Source of the DNA: Enoplolaimus lenunculus
Lineage: Eukaryota > Nematoda > Enoplea > Enoplida > Thoracostomopsidae
Assembly: GCA_030248215.1 (NCBI GenBank)
Contig: JASANG010002396.1
Location: 1 to 64,000 of the forward strand
Reading direction: 5' to 3'
DNA: 64,000 bases
Translations under genes and position numbers: made by a program
Shown here: positions 11,801 to 24,358 of the stretch, piece after piece
Layout: each line of letters opens with the position of its first letter
How positions within the stretch are numbered: position 1 is the stretch's first letter
The notes under the pieces: generated by a model
What the model was told of the DNA's origin: nothing
Seen by the model: the letters and a program-made list of their open reading frames with translations, nothing else
The model's database searches: none

Positions 11801-14800
11801 TGCAAATTATGTTGTGAGATGTTATGTTTTCAGTCCCATTACATGTAAGTATGCAGTATTGGTTTAAAGCAGTATTTTTGCATACGGTTTAGGCAGCGAT
11901 TCGGATTTTATTTTCGAAACAAACCAATAATTTGCAGCTTCACACAATTATTTTCAAGTATTGGGACACTCTCCTTATAATATTCCGTTTACTAAAGATA
12001 AATTAACATTTACAGACGCATTATTACGTGCAAAATTGATTCATCTTAAAAAACACTGTCCGGTTAACATCCGGTTCCGGTAAAAAATCACTATCCGGTA
12101 TCCGGTTTTTCGCGATCCGGTCGCACCTGGTTGTCGCACCATGTAAAATGTTATGCTCATGATGTAATTGTCGGTACAAATTTTGGCATTTAATAGGTTT
12201 GTCTACAGCGCTGATGAATAAGCGTAGTTTTATTGGCTATTGATTTTTTCAAGATGTCACTAGATTCAACCCATGTGCATTTGCTGACGAGATGACTTCA
12301 ATGATGATGATATCTTCTGGGTCGTCGGGCAAGCCCATATGACTGAAGCTCGTTAGAGCTTTCCAACCGCCCGCAGGAAGTCAACAACACTGCCAGGGCC
12401 TTCGTTCAGCACAGCTAATGTTGGGCTTATTCCAAGGTGTTGTATTCGCTTGGATGTGTGTCTTGGACAGGTCAGTAGGAGGTGTCGCACGTGTTCATCA
12501 TCCATACCGAATGATGCGCAAGTAGGGCTGTCGGACAAACCGATCCGATGCATGTGGGAACGAAGAATGGAGGCGTGTCCTTTACAACGCAGTTGAGATA
12601 GGACCTTGTGTTCCAGGCGGGTGAGTACCGCTCTCGTGGCAGGTAACCAATAGCGGCCATCTCTCTGCGGTGTATGTCGTACGGGGGTAGATCTGCGGTG
12701 ACATGCAGGTACTCCGCCGGTGAATCGCGGAGGGCACCGGTGATGATCCGCGCGGCCCGTCTCGTCACCACATTCAGCTTTCAACGTGCGTGTTACTTGC
12801 CGACGGTATCCAGGCCGCGGCGCAATACTCCATGACCGATCTAACATATGCGAGGAACAGCTTGCGCATTACCTTCGGGGCGCACCCCCAGGAGCTCCCA
12901 GCAATGCAGCTTAGGGTTTGAAGACGGCCGTTAGCTCGTTTGATCCCATCTACATGGTTGCCAAAAGATAGGGTCCTGTCAAACTGGACTCCTAAGAACA
13001 CAGGGTTAGGGTTGTATTCGATGACTTGACCATGCAGTGTCAGCTGATGCCGGTAGGATGCCTCCATGGTCAAGGTGATGAAGAACGTCGACTCACACTT
13101 CTGCACGTTCACATCCATCTTCCATTGCTCAGCCCATGCTGCAATTGCATTCAGGCCCGCCTGGACATTCGCTTCGGCTTTCTTCAGGTCGTGATAAATG
13201 CTCGCTTGAAATCAATCATTGCCATCACGGTTCTCCCGGCTGGTTTTTTCTGCAGGAAACCATCGACCACTGCTTGCGTGACGTAGCTGATCTGATCTTC
13301 AGTGGATCGCTGCTTCCGGAAACCAGCCTGTTGGGGAGATAACTTGCATCGCTTCTCCAACCAGTACTCCATGCGGCACTTGATAATACGTTCGAGGAGC
13401 TTTCCAAGACAGCTTGTCAAGCTGATTGGCCGGTAGCTCGAGATCTGGTCGGCTGGTTTACCCTTCTTGAGAATTGGTATAATCTTGGTACGTTTCCACG
13501 CCCCGGGGACTTTTTGTGAGCTCCATGATCTATTAAATAGATCATGCACAGCTTGTCGCCCAAGAGCACTTAGGTGCTTAAGCATATGGTTGGTGATCTG
13601 GTCCGGTCCAGCAGCCTTGCCCAGCTTGAGCTGGTCTATAGCAGTGAACAGTTCTTGCATGGTCAAAGGGGAGCATTCCGGGCTATCTGAGTGGAAGCAC
13701 TTACACGGTGTTCTTGCCATTTGCCGGACTTCCTGAGCCATGAGCTTATCATCGGCAGTGGGCTTCTTGTATGATACCTGGGCGTATTCTTTGGCAAAAC
13801 CATCTGCTTTTGCCTTCGGGGTTGTCAGCTCCTTACCATTGCGCATAAGCACGGGGGTAGGGCGGCTACATGACTTCTTGCCATCTATACCATGGATCGT
13901 TCGCCAGATCTGCCTCGGGTCCGTTCTCGCATTCACCGAGTCGGGGTAGTCGTTGAAACTTTCAGTTTTCAGCCGTTTGATCAAGTTTCTGCAGTCTGCA
14001 TTGGCGTCGTTGTACAGCGCCCTCAGGATGTGGTCATTCGGAGCTTCCAGCATTCATTTTCTAGTTGCACGACATTTGTCCACTGCATGTTCCGCATCGG
14101 GATGCCACCATGACTGGGGTCTGCGGCGCTTACCACGGGGAACAGCGGTTTCAGTGGCTCGAAGGACTGCATTGGTGATGGCTTCTGTGCACTCCTCTAG
14201 GGTGAGGGTGTCGGCGAATGGGTAAACGAGGGCGAGCTCTTTATCTAATGTAGTTCCGAACTTATCCCAATCCGCTTTCTTCCAGACCCACGCGGCCTTC
14301 ATGTTCTTCTCGAGGTGCCGGGGGTGCTGTAGGTCAAACTCGAGTATCAGAGGGATATGGTCTGAGAGGGAGTGGTCCCCCACACTCCACGTGCAAGCGT
14401 CAGCTAGACTTCGGTGAACAATCGTTATGTCGGGCGATGTGTCGGACTGATCCATGGGCCACCCGAGTGGCCGTGCTTGGGTCATTTAGGCTCACCAGAC
14501 TTTCCGTTAGGAGCCACTCGTCGATAACATCACCCACGTCGTTGGGCGTCCCTTTAGTGTCCCACACTGGGGAATGGGCATTAAAGTTTCCGAGGACGAT
14601 GCAGTTTCGGCTGCTACGCAGGTAATATGGATCGAAGCATTGCTTCCGTTGGTCGTTGGTATCCCGTCCAAGGGGAGGCACATATGCATTACTGATGGAA
14701 AGCTGCATTGCCCCTGAGTGAATCTTCACTCCAACCACATCAGTTGTAAGATAGCTAGGGTGCGTCAGCGTCTCTGCCATGCGTGAGTAACGTAGGTCCT

Positions 14801-17800
14801 CTTTGATGTGCGTAGCAACACCCCCATGCGTTGCGTCGGCTCCGGCTGTTCTGCCTTGTCTGCGATAGGCATGTTCTTCTGCATTGCCGGGAATTTTGAC
14901 GGTGCTCCCAGGCTTCAGGTGGGTTTCCTGCAGGGCAATAACGTCGATGCTGGTTGCCTTGGCTTCGCGCGCTATCCAGTCAGCTTTGGCTTTCAGTCCG
15001 CCGCCTACGTTGCATTGCCAAACGCGGAGCTTTTTGCGACTAGGCTTATTGATTGTGCGGGGAGGTGCCTGTGTTGTTGATGTGATCCCCGGTGGTGTTG
15101 GGCATCGAGGTTGTTTACAGTTTGGGCAGAGCCATCGTCCATGGTGTCGCTTAAATAGTCGATCGTATTCTTGGAGGGCCTTAACTGTAAGCCCAACACA
15201 TGTTCCGTGGTGCCAGGTCCCGCAGCTTGAACAGACAATCGTGCCTTTCCAACAGGCCCTCTTGCAGACGCCACACGGGTACATGGGCCCGGAGTTCCTC
15301 TCTACATCTCCAGCGATCAGTAGTAGCCGAGCCCAGTATGCTGGCACCCCGGGCCCGGCTATCGAAAAAAACCCATATGTTGACTTCGAATCTGAGAGTG
15401 TCGTATGACTCCATTCGGGAGTCCAGGAGGTTGGCGCACCATTAGCCGTATATAACATACGTTCCACCATTCCACCACGATGAGGTGAGCGCCGGGGAAT
15501 CAAACCCATCTCCGGTCTGTCAATGATTTTTTGCGTGTTTTGCGCTTACACAAACCCATTATTTCTGGGTTTATTTACAATTTGAAATAAAATTTCGAAC
15601 CTGGAGAATTTTCAACTGCAGTGAAAACTAGCCAGAGCGTATTGGATGAAACCAGTTGCGGAACCGTAATCGCGCTGTGAGAGTTGTGTCCGTGTCTGGT
15701 TATTTCACGTGTTGTGGCCGAAAATTTCTGGTCCAGCTCCCGATTTGTTTTTGAGACATCCCGTTTCGTAATGTTGTCTAAAAATTTGGGTCTAAGTTTT
15801 ACTTATATAAATCGCGGAGATTCCACGCTGAGTATTTTCAAAAGTTTTAAATCTACACGCTACCAATACGCTGGCTGTAAACATCAATGCTTTTGGAAAT
15901 ATAAAATCTCTTATACGTGTTCCAGTTGCATAATGCGATCTGCGATTCCATCTGTGTTATGAGTAGTTTTCAGCATGTTACTGTTTGTATTGTATAGGTG
16001 ACGCACTAGACGATTTAATTGCGCAAGCAAAAACTGCTCAAGAATTGTCTGCCGCTGTGTTACAAAATGGCGCCCGAATTACGTGGGCAGGTCATTCGAT
16101 TTCAACACAACATCAACCGAGCGCAGTTCGAAACGCTATTGCGTCAGCGCAAATTTTTGTTTCAAAGCTCACGGCGGATGCGTTTTCAATTAATTCTTGC
16201 GAACAGAGCGAACGAATTCCCGTTGGTCGAGACTCAAACAAAACGCCATCTGCAAATCCAGGCAGCAATTCAGATTCGTTGATGGATATATATGAACGAG
16301 CAATTATGGAATGTCGTGATGCTATTCAAGTAAGAATTTTCGATTAGGGCTCAAGTTTGGAACCGATTATTATAATAAGGATCATGGGTTTCAAATTTTT
16401 TTTGGAACTGTTCATATTTGCGTATTTTTTCACGTCAGAAAATACCGGAAACAAGTCAGATTCGTTAGTGGAAATCAGAATGCCAAGCGCAACTGAATCG
16501 TACCTGAACCTGGACAGGAAATGTACGCTGGACTCTGAACTTAACAGAACTGCAAGCAAATTTAGTAGATAATTGCAAATAACCAGTCGTAGTGGGACTA
16601 CATTTATTAAGCGGAGCTCGAACACACGTAAGCAATTAAGGTAATATGCAAATTAGTTATTAGCTAACTATTCATTTATCGGTTTTGGAGGTTTGTAAGC
16701 AATTTGCTCAGATTCCTCGCACCCAAAAACCCTTCAGCCACCCTAATAATTTTTGGAATAATTTAAAAAGTCCTATTTTTGTCTGGTCAATTAAGCTAAT
16801 ATGCAAATTAACTATTAGCTAACTATGCAATTATCGGTTTTGGAGGTTTGTAAACTATTTATTCAAATTCCTCGCACCTAAAACTCTTTAGTGCTAAAAT
16901 TATATTGCTTTAAACCTTAATAATTAGTGAAATATTGTAAAAAGTCCTAATATAGGCTTATAAACTATGCTAAAATATGCAGATTATCTAATAGCCAACT
17001 GTTCGGTTATCGGTTTTGGAGGTTTGTAAACAGTCTACGCAGATTCATCGCGCCCAAAAACCATTTAATACTAAAATTAGATTGTTTGTAACTGTAATAA
17101 TGAAATATTGTGGAAAGTCCTAATTTAGGCTTTATTAATTATGCAAATTAGCCTGTAGCTAATAAACGGCTTAAAATTTTAAAATCCCAATGCGAGGTTA
17201 ACACCCCAGGATAATTGGCTTTCCAACAAAAAAAGTTTATCAAAATCGGTTCAGCTGTTCTTGAGATTCTTTTCGGATGGACAGACGGACGGACGGACAT
17301 CTACCTTTCGACCCCAAAGTACAAAACATAAAACGCTTCGCGAAATTCCGAGCTTCGCTCGGAGTTTCGCTTCGCTCAATGAAGGTTAGAAATGATAAAA
17401 CTTACGATTTTCGTTAGGCTTACAATCGGAACCTGAACTGGAACTGGCACCCTGGTGGAAACATACGAACGGGCAATTACGGAATGCCATGATGCTTTCA
17501 AGTGCTTCTGATTTAGGGCACAACCTACAAGCGATCTTATCGTAATGGAAATCGCGAGCTGCAAATTTTTATATGAAACTGATTACATGTACATTTTTCG
17601 TAGCAACTGAGCAATTGAGCACTCATATGAAAACAAATTTATACAATTCGAGCGTGTCACGCAAAGTGTAGATAGGTTCTATACATTGCGGTTACGGAAT
17701 TTGAGTCATAGTATTGCGGTGGTACTAATAAATGATAAAATATGAATTATTTTTCTATTTTGAAAGTTTCTTGCTAAACCGTCTCACTGTACTCTGTGTT

Positions 17801-19519
17801 TGTGCGCGATTCAGATGTCTAGTAACTTGTGCCAGTCTATATTGTGCAGCTAAAATGAAGATTTCTGGCATAGTCATCACTCCTTCTGAACGTTATTTGA
17901 TTACAAACAAAGAAAAACGCTGGTAAAATAATATGTAGTTTCGTTTTGAGTGATTACAAATAAAGGTCATTTCTCTTATTTATCACGTCTACAGCTCAGA
18001 TTCTAGTTACCACACCAGCGTTTGTTCCGCTGTCTGTGATGGGTTTCCGCAAAATCTGATGATGAAATAGCTGAAAATTCATTCAAACAATATTTTGCCA
18101 AGTTTTTTAATTTAAAAAGTCCAACAGTAATTCGATGACGAAAATTATTTTCAAATTCCGGTTCCTGCAAAGAGATTCAATTCCTGTTCCGGCAAAATTT
18201 AGTTCCTGCAGTATATATAGTTTTTATGTGCTGCTAGGTTAGGTAACTGATTATTAACAATCATCTTAATTCAGGTCTTATGCGAGCATAACAAGAACGA
18301 GAAGCTTTATGCTTCAATAGAAGATTATCCAGACGAAATGCAAAACAGTGGCAATACACTATCGAAAGCACAATTGCTATATTCATACTTGAATTACGTT
18401 CGACTGTCACGACACATTGAACGTACACTGCTTACAGTACGGTCATTACAGTGTATTTCACAAATTGGACAACTTGAGCCCTCACCGCAACCATTAAAGT
18501 CTGATGAGTCGGTTAAAATTGGCGGAGGTACCTTATCGACCGCAACTGTGGTTTCGGGAGGTAGTGTAAAACGACTTAAAGCAGCACACGACCTGGTACG
18601 TTTGTACGATTCGTTGATCGAGTATCATCAAGAATGTGCCGTGTTGCCTGGTGTTAATGACTCCCTCCTAGCAGTATTTGAAACAAAACGTGAGTACTAT
18701 TCAGCGTTTCGTTGCTTTTATATCGGTGAGGCGTTGAGTAGTGGTACTGGAGCGACTACCGCCACAGTTAATGATGGTAGTAGCACTGCAGGGTCAGTAA
18801 AACCGGCGCTGGCTTCTGGAGGCATTAGATATGATCAAGCATACGCAATGTACCAGCGAGCATTACAGTATATTGGTCAGGTTAGCGATAAAATGGGCAT
18901 TTTACAAACGGGTGCAGAAGGCCCTGTTCAGTTGGAGCCGTCGCGTGGTGACCTGCAACGGCTCAGAGCTGCGGCGACTGCGGCCAAATATACGGTTTAT
19001 GCGAATTATTTAGTTGATATATCGAGCAAAGGGGATGCCGGATTAGGAGGTGATAGTCCGAATGATATCGTTATGTTTGACAAACTAGAAATCGGCCTCA
19101 CGTCGAACACTCCTCTCGATGAACGGCTTGACTGTTATCAAGGATGGACCCCTGGTGATGTACAAAATGTCGCTGGAACTGCAACTGCGCTTACGGTGCC
19201 AGGCGAAGCTAGTAATCAAAGTAGTGGCACTGGTCAAGTCGCAGTGAGTAATGTCACAGCAGCCATACAAGGCGTTAGGCGGCAACCACCTCTAACGTTA
19301 ACCCGGCTGCCGCCGGATTTTATTGCGACACCTGCAAAACCGTTATTTTTTGATATTGCGCTTAATCATGTGGCGTTCCCGTCTTTAGAAGCTGAAATTT
19401 TAGGTGTTGGCACTGCCGATCCAGCGAGTTCAGCGGAAGCCGTATCAGGGGAGGGTGGCATCACCGGTTTTGTTAAAGGCTGGTTTTGGGGTTCAGCAGG
19501 TTCTGGGGCCAAGAAGTGA
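8861..19519 (+). CDS. SRP68: Signal recognition particle subunit SRP68 (complete, six exons)
   Basis: SRP68 binds SRP RNA and, with SRP72, forms the S-domain heterodimer needed for protein targeting to the ER. Exons: 8861-9049, 9874-10116, 11201-11349, 11537-11649, 15998-16329 and 18275-19519; phases agree at every junction and give 756 residues. Diagnostic stretches are QQQHGLRHGDFMRYRGYCS (exon 1), YAMQLKQEANSEPRKRFH (exon 2), LRYCAYV (exon 4), MECRDAIQ (exon 5), and KPLFFDIALNHVAFPSLE near the C terminus, followed by GFVKGWFWG, the SRP72-facing tail. The start ATG at 8861 (MAQQANVEE) was chosen because an upstream in-frame TTG is not a plausible start. The protein is longer than the human one (627 residues), mainly through Gly/Ser/Thr-rich insertions in exon 6. 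Introns hold minisatellite DNA, several miniature elements and an antisense LINE. Confidence 0.97.
9178..9305. repeat. GC-rich minisatellite, three units
   Basis: Three tandem units are built on GAAGCTGTCCCGGCTGTCCC and GACCGACCCAG, about 50 bp each and decaying to the right. They lie in SRP68 intron 1. The core TGTCCC also builds the 55421-55735 minisatellite. Confidence 0.75.
10266..10602. mobile_element. hAT-like miniature element, TAGGGATGTGC family, inverted copy
   Basis: The right end reads TTAATCGGCACATCCCTA, the complement of the terminal repeat at 61712. Internal CACCATGCTTAAAGAACAG is the complement of a segment near 61880-61900, so the two copies are homologous through the body. 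The left end is degenerate and no target duplication is visible. It lies in SRP68 intron 2. Confidence 0.65.
10788..11118. mobile_element. hAT-like miniature element, CAGGGATGG/GGTCTCGG family
   Basis: The left end CAGGGATGGCAGTCTCGG and right end CCGATCATTCCTG are imperfect inverted repeats. Flanks CTAGGTAG and CTAAGAAG match at 6 of 8. Internal landmarks (GATTCAGCA, AATTTCGCTGTGAAT, AAAATTGACCGAGAC) recur in the copies at 61979-62716 and 62778-63193. It lies in SRP68 intron 2. Confidence 0.7.
11682..12129. mobile_element. hAT-type miniature element, CAGGGTGCGACC family
   Basis: The ends CAGGGTACGACCGGAT and ATCCGGTCGCACCTG are inverted repeats. The flanks GTTGTGGC (11674-11681) and GTTGTCGC (12130-12137) match at 7 of 8 positions. 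The insertion is only about 30 bases after the donor of SRP68 exon 4. Confidence 0.82.
12290..15520 (-). mobile_element. LINE (non-LTR retrotransposon) with PHD finger, endonuclease and RT, defective
   Basis: Read on the minus strand from about 15509: a 2A-like motif, then a PHD-type finger (CGVCKRACWKG, CSSCGTWHHGTC, WLCPNC), then an APE-type endonuclease (LRVWQCNVGGG, LQETHLKPG, VLGNFNAHSPVWD, HSLSDHIPL). RT motifs follow (GKAAGPDQI, SSYRPISLTSCLGKLLERI, LSPQQAGFRKQRSTEDQ, AMIDFKRAF), and a C-terminal zinc-knuckle-like LLTCPRH region. The element is dead. There is a frameshift near 14440-14485, an in-frame stop at 14054-14056, and a deletion at about 13184 that joins RT motif A directly to LKKAEANVQAGLNA, removing the catalytic Asp-Asp box. 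Frameshifts also lie near 12780 and 12620. Endonuclease GDFN has become GNFN. It is antisense in SRP68 intron 4. The clade looks CR1- or Ingi/Vingi-like; I cannot decide. Confidence 0.93.
15285..15329 (-). other. 2A-like ribosome-skipping motif in the LINE N terminus
   Basis: The LINE frame reads RLLLIAGDVERNSGP directly before the PHD finger. The 2A consensus is D(V/I)ExNPGP, preceded by a hydrophobic helix. Everything matches except Ser in place of the first Pro of NPGP. N-terminal 2A peptides are known in trypanosome Ingi/L1Tc and in some CR1-like LINEs. With NSGP this copy may skip poorly or not at all. Confidence 0.6.
16585..17385. repeat. Non-autonomous repeat with internal tandem units and ACGG microsatellite, copy B
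   Basis: Second copy of the 3345-4085 element in the same orientation, sharing GTAGTGGGAC near the left end and ATTTATTAAGCGGAGCTCG. Tandem units start near 16700, 16855 and 17031. The GACG microsatellite is at about 17275-17300, after ATCGGTTCAGCTGTTCTTG. The right end has a hairpin built on CCGAGCTTCGCTCGG. It lies in SRP68 intron 5. Confidence 0.7.
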
Positions 19520-22500
19520 CAGCTTGTTAGCAGTATGACTGATAAAATTGCCATTGTTTGCAGTATACAAATACTACGTACACATTTTGTGATTATTAAT
19601 TAACTGGCATGAATGAACTACATTGCGTTTGATCAAAGGAAACGTCGTTCTGAAGCAGCATGCACGGTGTTTGTTTTTTGAAAAAGCATTTCCTGACTGA
19701 TTTTAAATTAATTGCCGGTCAGGGTAGATCATACGTTTTTGTATATTTTAATTACGAAAATATTAACTCAGATAATGTTTTTTAACAATTTAAATATTTT
19801 GGCTCTTACAGAAAACCGTTGTTATACTACATATGCGTTGTAATCTAGGCTTTTTAATTTTCAATTTGGATAGTGGATTTTAATTTTAATGCTAATGTTG
19901 GATATATAACTAAATGGATCTTCATTTTTGCTTGACGAACAATATTATTTGAATACATTGTTAGGTTCTTTATAAGACCGTTCTTTGGATAATGTGTATA
20001 TTGTATAAGGATTTTTGTGGTTTATGATGCAGTGCTATATTTGGCTGAAAACAAACCGGTCAAATGCCACGCGGTTTGCTTGTTTGTTACCTCTGCTTTG
20101 TTTTTGTGCGGTCTATTATGTATTTTCTATGTAGTCTCAGTCCCTGATGGAAAACCGTAAAACTTTGTTGTTGATGTTGCAACTTCAATTATTTGCATAC
20201 CGGGAGCAACTAATATCGCGTATTTGCGAAGCTCACTCTGGACGCTATTTGTAGCCTGGTGGTGGAACTTATTACAGTATTTATTCTATAAATATTTTAT
20301 TTAATTACACCTTGTAGGTGCTAATGACGTTTGGATCCCAAATGTTCTGATTTCAGGTTTAGCGTTTTGGAATCGCTTTAATTCAAGTTATTTTCATAAC
20401 CACTCCATGGAATTGCACTAGCACTTGTTTTATAATTTGCAGCTCTAAGGTAAAAAGTAGGTATGTACGTTTTCTCGTATTGATACTTTATATACAGCGG
20501 CGTTCCATTGTATTATTTGCTAGTTGTATAAGTATTAATTATTAATTTTGAGTTCTGGATGAATTTGGTGGCTACACGCTTTGTACTGGAGTAGCAAACG
20601 TTCTGTATTTTGGCCTAGAGACTAATACTTAGTAATTATGTTTCTTGAAATGCATTACTCGGTGTATTTCTTGTTTAAGTTCTTCTCTGGTCGCTGTAAA
20701 TTTATAATGAAAAACGTTTAAGAGTTGTTAAACGTGATAATTGTTGTCACTAGATATTTTGCTCGAACAGTGCGAAGTTCGATGTAACATTATCAATTAC
20801 GAATACATGAATTTTCAAAACATATATATATTGTCGCTTTGTTGGATATTTGTGGTTCACAATTTTAGATTGCTGTTTAATATTATTGTATATTATTCCA
20901 TAGTTTTTTGCACGTACTTTTTGTTATCTGCTTTAGGTTCACGTTTGGTGTAGCATATACTTATTAAGCAAACCGTAGAATAAACACGGCCCCAACGTTC
21001 GACCATAACTACAGATATTTTGTTTACGTGTGGAATATCTGTGCACTGTGCTAATTAAAAATTTTAAGTTGATAGATGTATGTAGCAATTTAAATATGAT
21101 AGGATGGCCAGTAATTAAACATCATTGCAGAATGTAGAGGATTAAACACATGTAAACCAAACTATGCGATTTCTAACTTTCGATTAAAGATTACAAATGA
21201 ATTATTTTTAGCCGTTTTTCAAAATATGAGGGCCAGTTTCAGAAGTATAGAGATTTTGTTGTATTATTTACCTATTTTTTGTGATATGTTGCTGGGTTTA
21301 TTGTGGTGGTATTTATCCGAGAGTAACTGAGTATCCTGTTAAAATCACAACAGATTAATTATAATTCTGCGAAATTGTTTGGAAAGTCATGAGCAATGGA
21401 TTAGATTGCTAGAGAAACAATATTGCTCGTTTAGTGAAGATTCCGTTGTTGCCGTGTCTTTTAAGAAAGTGGTTTACAACTTTAGATACCCGAAAAGACA
21501 CTTTTGTACAAACATTGTTGTCTGTACTAAAGGAACAATTCGGGAAATTAAATATATGCCAGAAATCAGTCTTCAGTAAGTATCTTGGTCTTACCATTCT
21601 ATCAGTATCTTATTTCTCTTTATTATATATTCTTCAGCGCTCATGTGCAGTTAATTTCTTGAGGTTTCTGTGCTGTTTTGTTAAGGTGGTTGGTAATTTT
21701 GAATGAAATGATAAATAAATGTTATATTTTGTTCTGTTTAGAGTTGATACTGCACAAAAATGATGTACTAGTTTTCTATAGTCGAAATGTCAGCGAAATT
21801 TACAACCTTTAGTATCGATTAACGGTACTTATGTAAATGCAAATAATAAACACGAGTATGAGCGGACAGTTTTTCCGCCGGTCCACAATAAAACAAACTT
21901 AAACTTTAGTCTTATTTTTTGCTTCAGCTAAAAGGTATTGGTGTATCCTATGCTTAATAGGCTTAGGAATATACTTTTAATACTGCTCAGACCCGAGTCT
22001 ATACATTGGCCAATGATGCCACTAGCGTCGCGTTTGAAGCACAAATACATGTTAAATTTATTACATATGCGTAACCAAATGATGCTTCAAAAGCAGCAAA
22101 ATTTTAGCTAATTTATCATTAGAAAATTATCTGATTAATAAAAAGCATGGAAACGTCTTTTATAGATGTGCCATTGTATTTGGGAATATCTGTGGTGTAA
22201 AGTTTTAGTAAACAAGAGGAAGCGTAAAAATATAAATTTCTTACTAGACCAAGCATTATATACAAATCACAGAGTATGCCATTTTGGTAAGCGTCTGCAA
22301 ATTTGTAAATGCTACAGAAAAGAAAAAAGAGTAAGTATTTATCAATGGGCAAATGTACTAATGTGGATTCAGGATTATTTTTGCAATTCGTGGGAATGGG
22401 CGATGTCCTTTCTGAAAATTCAACCACCTAGTATGTACAGCTAGAATAGTCCTGCAACCGCTGTGGTGCCCAAAATATTTTTATATGTTAGCAGCCTTTT

Positions 22501-24358
22501 TAATGGCACCAGGTGTTGCTTATTATGGAACACAAGTCAGCAACAAATGACGGGTGAGTGTTGTATCTTGCATTACCAACACATTCAAAGACAAGCTCGG
22601 AATATTGTGTATATACACTTTGTTGTCTCAACATTGTAAATTTTCTCTTGGCATTTACCGTTTCGAATTCGAAATCGCAGATGCATTTGCTGAGCAAGAC
22701 ATTGTTTGACTTTGCCTAGTTTTGCTTTAATTTGTGGCGATTTGTTGAACGCTACTTACGTTTTATATTTCTTTTTTGATGGTCAAAAGCACGTTTTACT
22801 ACTTTTTGAAGAAAATTATATAAAAAAATTTACGCCGAAATTGTAACAGCTGCGGATCTGAAAATTTAAAAAGATCAGACGATGAAAATGCAAAACTATG
22901 CAAGGTTTTGAAGTCTAAACCATTAAATGTTGAGTTTCGAATATTTACACATTTGCCGTGTTTAATCTGTCCATTTCATGAGTTTGAGGTCAGCCGCTGC
23001 TGCACTTTGGTAGTTGAAAACGGTTCGTAACTGGTGATAGGTGCTACACACAATCAAGAATAAGCATTCTGCCAGCTACTATGTTGACCAGAAACAAAGC
23101 TTCTGCCGCCAACGCCCAAAAATTAGGCACAGTGTTAGGTTTAGGATAGGTAGACTTACTGCAGTGACCCGAACAAAAGATAGGGAGACAAATATTTATT
23201 TGGCGTCTTCAGAGGGTGTCCCTCTTGTTATTCGGTTACGGACTGTTATTTATTTTTAACCCGTCCTCCGCCGCCCGTCGTTACTTTTTACCCGGTACTG
23301 AGACTATCCGTTGAATTAAACGTTTATTTGTCTTGCATCAGTACCAATATCAAAAGTTTGAGCGATAACGCAAGGCTATATTTAGGAATGTACTTTCAAA
23401 ACTAAAGTATGCTTTAAAGTTTCGAACTTAACTTTATTTGGTCCTTGCAGTTATTTAGGCATTATAATTAAGGATGATTGACATTTATGGACTCTAATTA
23501 GGGTTTAGTTGCTCTAGTCGCTTACGGACTCTGATTAGGGATACGGACTCCTATTGATTGAGACTCAATACGGTGATTACTGTAGTGACCCGAATAAGTG
23601 AGGGACTGATAAATATTTGGCCTCTCCAGAGGGTACCCCCCTTGTTATTCGATTACGGACCATTACAGTACTAACTAGCTTTAGTATTGGACTTTATTGT
23701 GAGGTATAAGCTTCGAGTTACGCGTTAACTCAAACTCTTAATAGTCTGTTCGCATTTTTGAATAATTGCAATATTTTTTAGAAATTGCAGCGCCGGATTA
23801 AAGTAGGGGGAGGGCGGGGGCGCCCAGGCGCCGCGCCTCCCACCAACCAAAAATTGACAACATGTTTCGCTATGGAATTTTTGGGCTACTGCTAATGTTC
23901 ATTGTTTCTTTCTTGTTTCGGTACAATATTAAGTCCATTGCAGCCTCAGTAACTTTGAATGCATGCGTTCCACTTGCTGGCATAAAAGCTTGAATGGAAG
24001 TCTGAAAGGTGGGCACGAAATTGTTACCAATTGACGATAGGTGCTTACTATCAATTATTTGATTGCTGTATGCCAAAAAGTTAAAGATTTTATTTGACAG
24101 ACAGACCCGTAACGAGCTTAATATTTCCCAGTAGACTATAAATTTTGGATGGGCACGAGAATATTTCGAATTATCGATTAGCATTGTCAACACAATTCAA
24201 ACGTCCCAAAATGTCTTTGGAGCGGCTGCGTTTCCATTGGTCCTTTTTGACCCCGTGATCGTTATAATTTGTGACGAATTTAACCCACCGCATTCCGCAG
24301 CTGATACAATGTTTTTAGGCTTTAATTATTAATATTATACAAGGGTTAATATTTAAGA
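19520..24358. other. Intergenic spacer between SRP68 and peroxidasin
   Basis: No gene is supported over this 4.8 kb. The left two-thirds is unstructured AT-rich DNA. Two pieces of the TGTAGTGACCCGAATA repeat are at 23160-23580 and 23581-23668. A GC-rich island at about 23790-23850 (GGCGGGGGCGCCCAGGCG) looks like a transposon end. A probable decayed TTAGGC-bearing miniature element lies at about 21870-22008. The peroxidasin promoter should be at the right end. Confidence 0.6.
23160..23668. repeat. TGTAGTGACCCGAATA repeat: one copy followed by a truncated second copy
   Basis: The first copy starts TGCAGTGACCCGAACA and runs to about 23580, through CCGTTGAATTAAACG and GACATTTATGGACTC. At 23581 the sequence restarts with TGTAGTGACCCGAATAAG and stops at about 23668. 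The same family is complete at 50535-52164 and partial at about 30400-30775. Old, non-coding fossils. Confidence 0.7.

Noticed and set aside
12774-15445. Many plus-strand open frames of 60-174 codons in SRP68 intron 4
   Set aside because: They are complements of the LINE coding strand; no family resemblance and no splice context.
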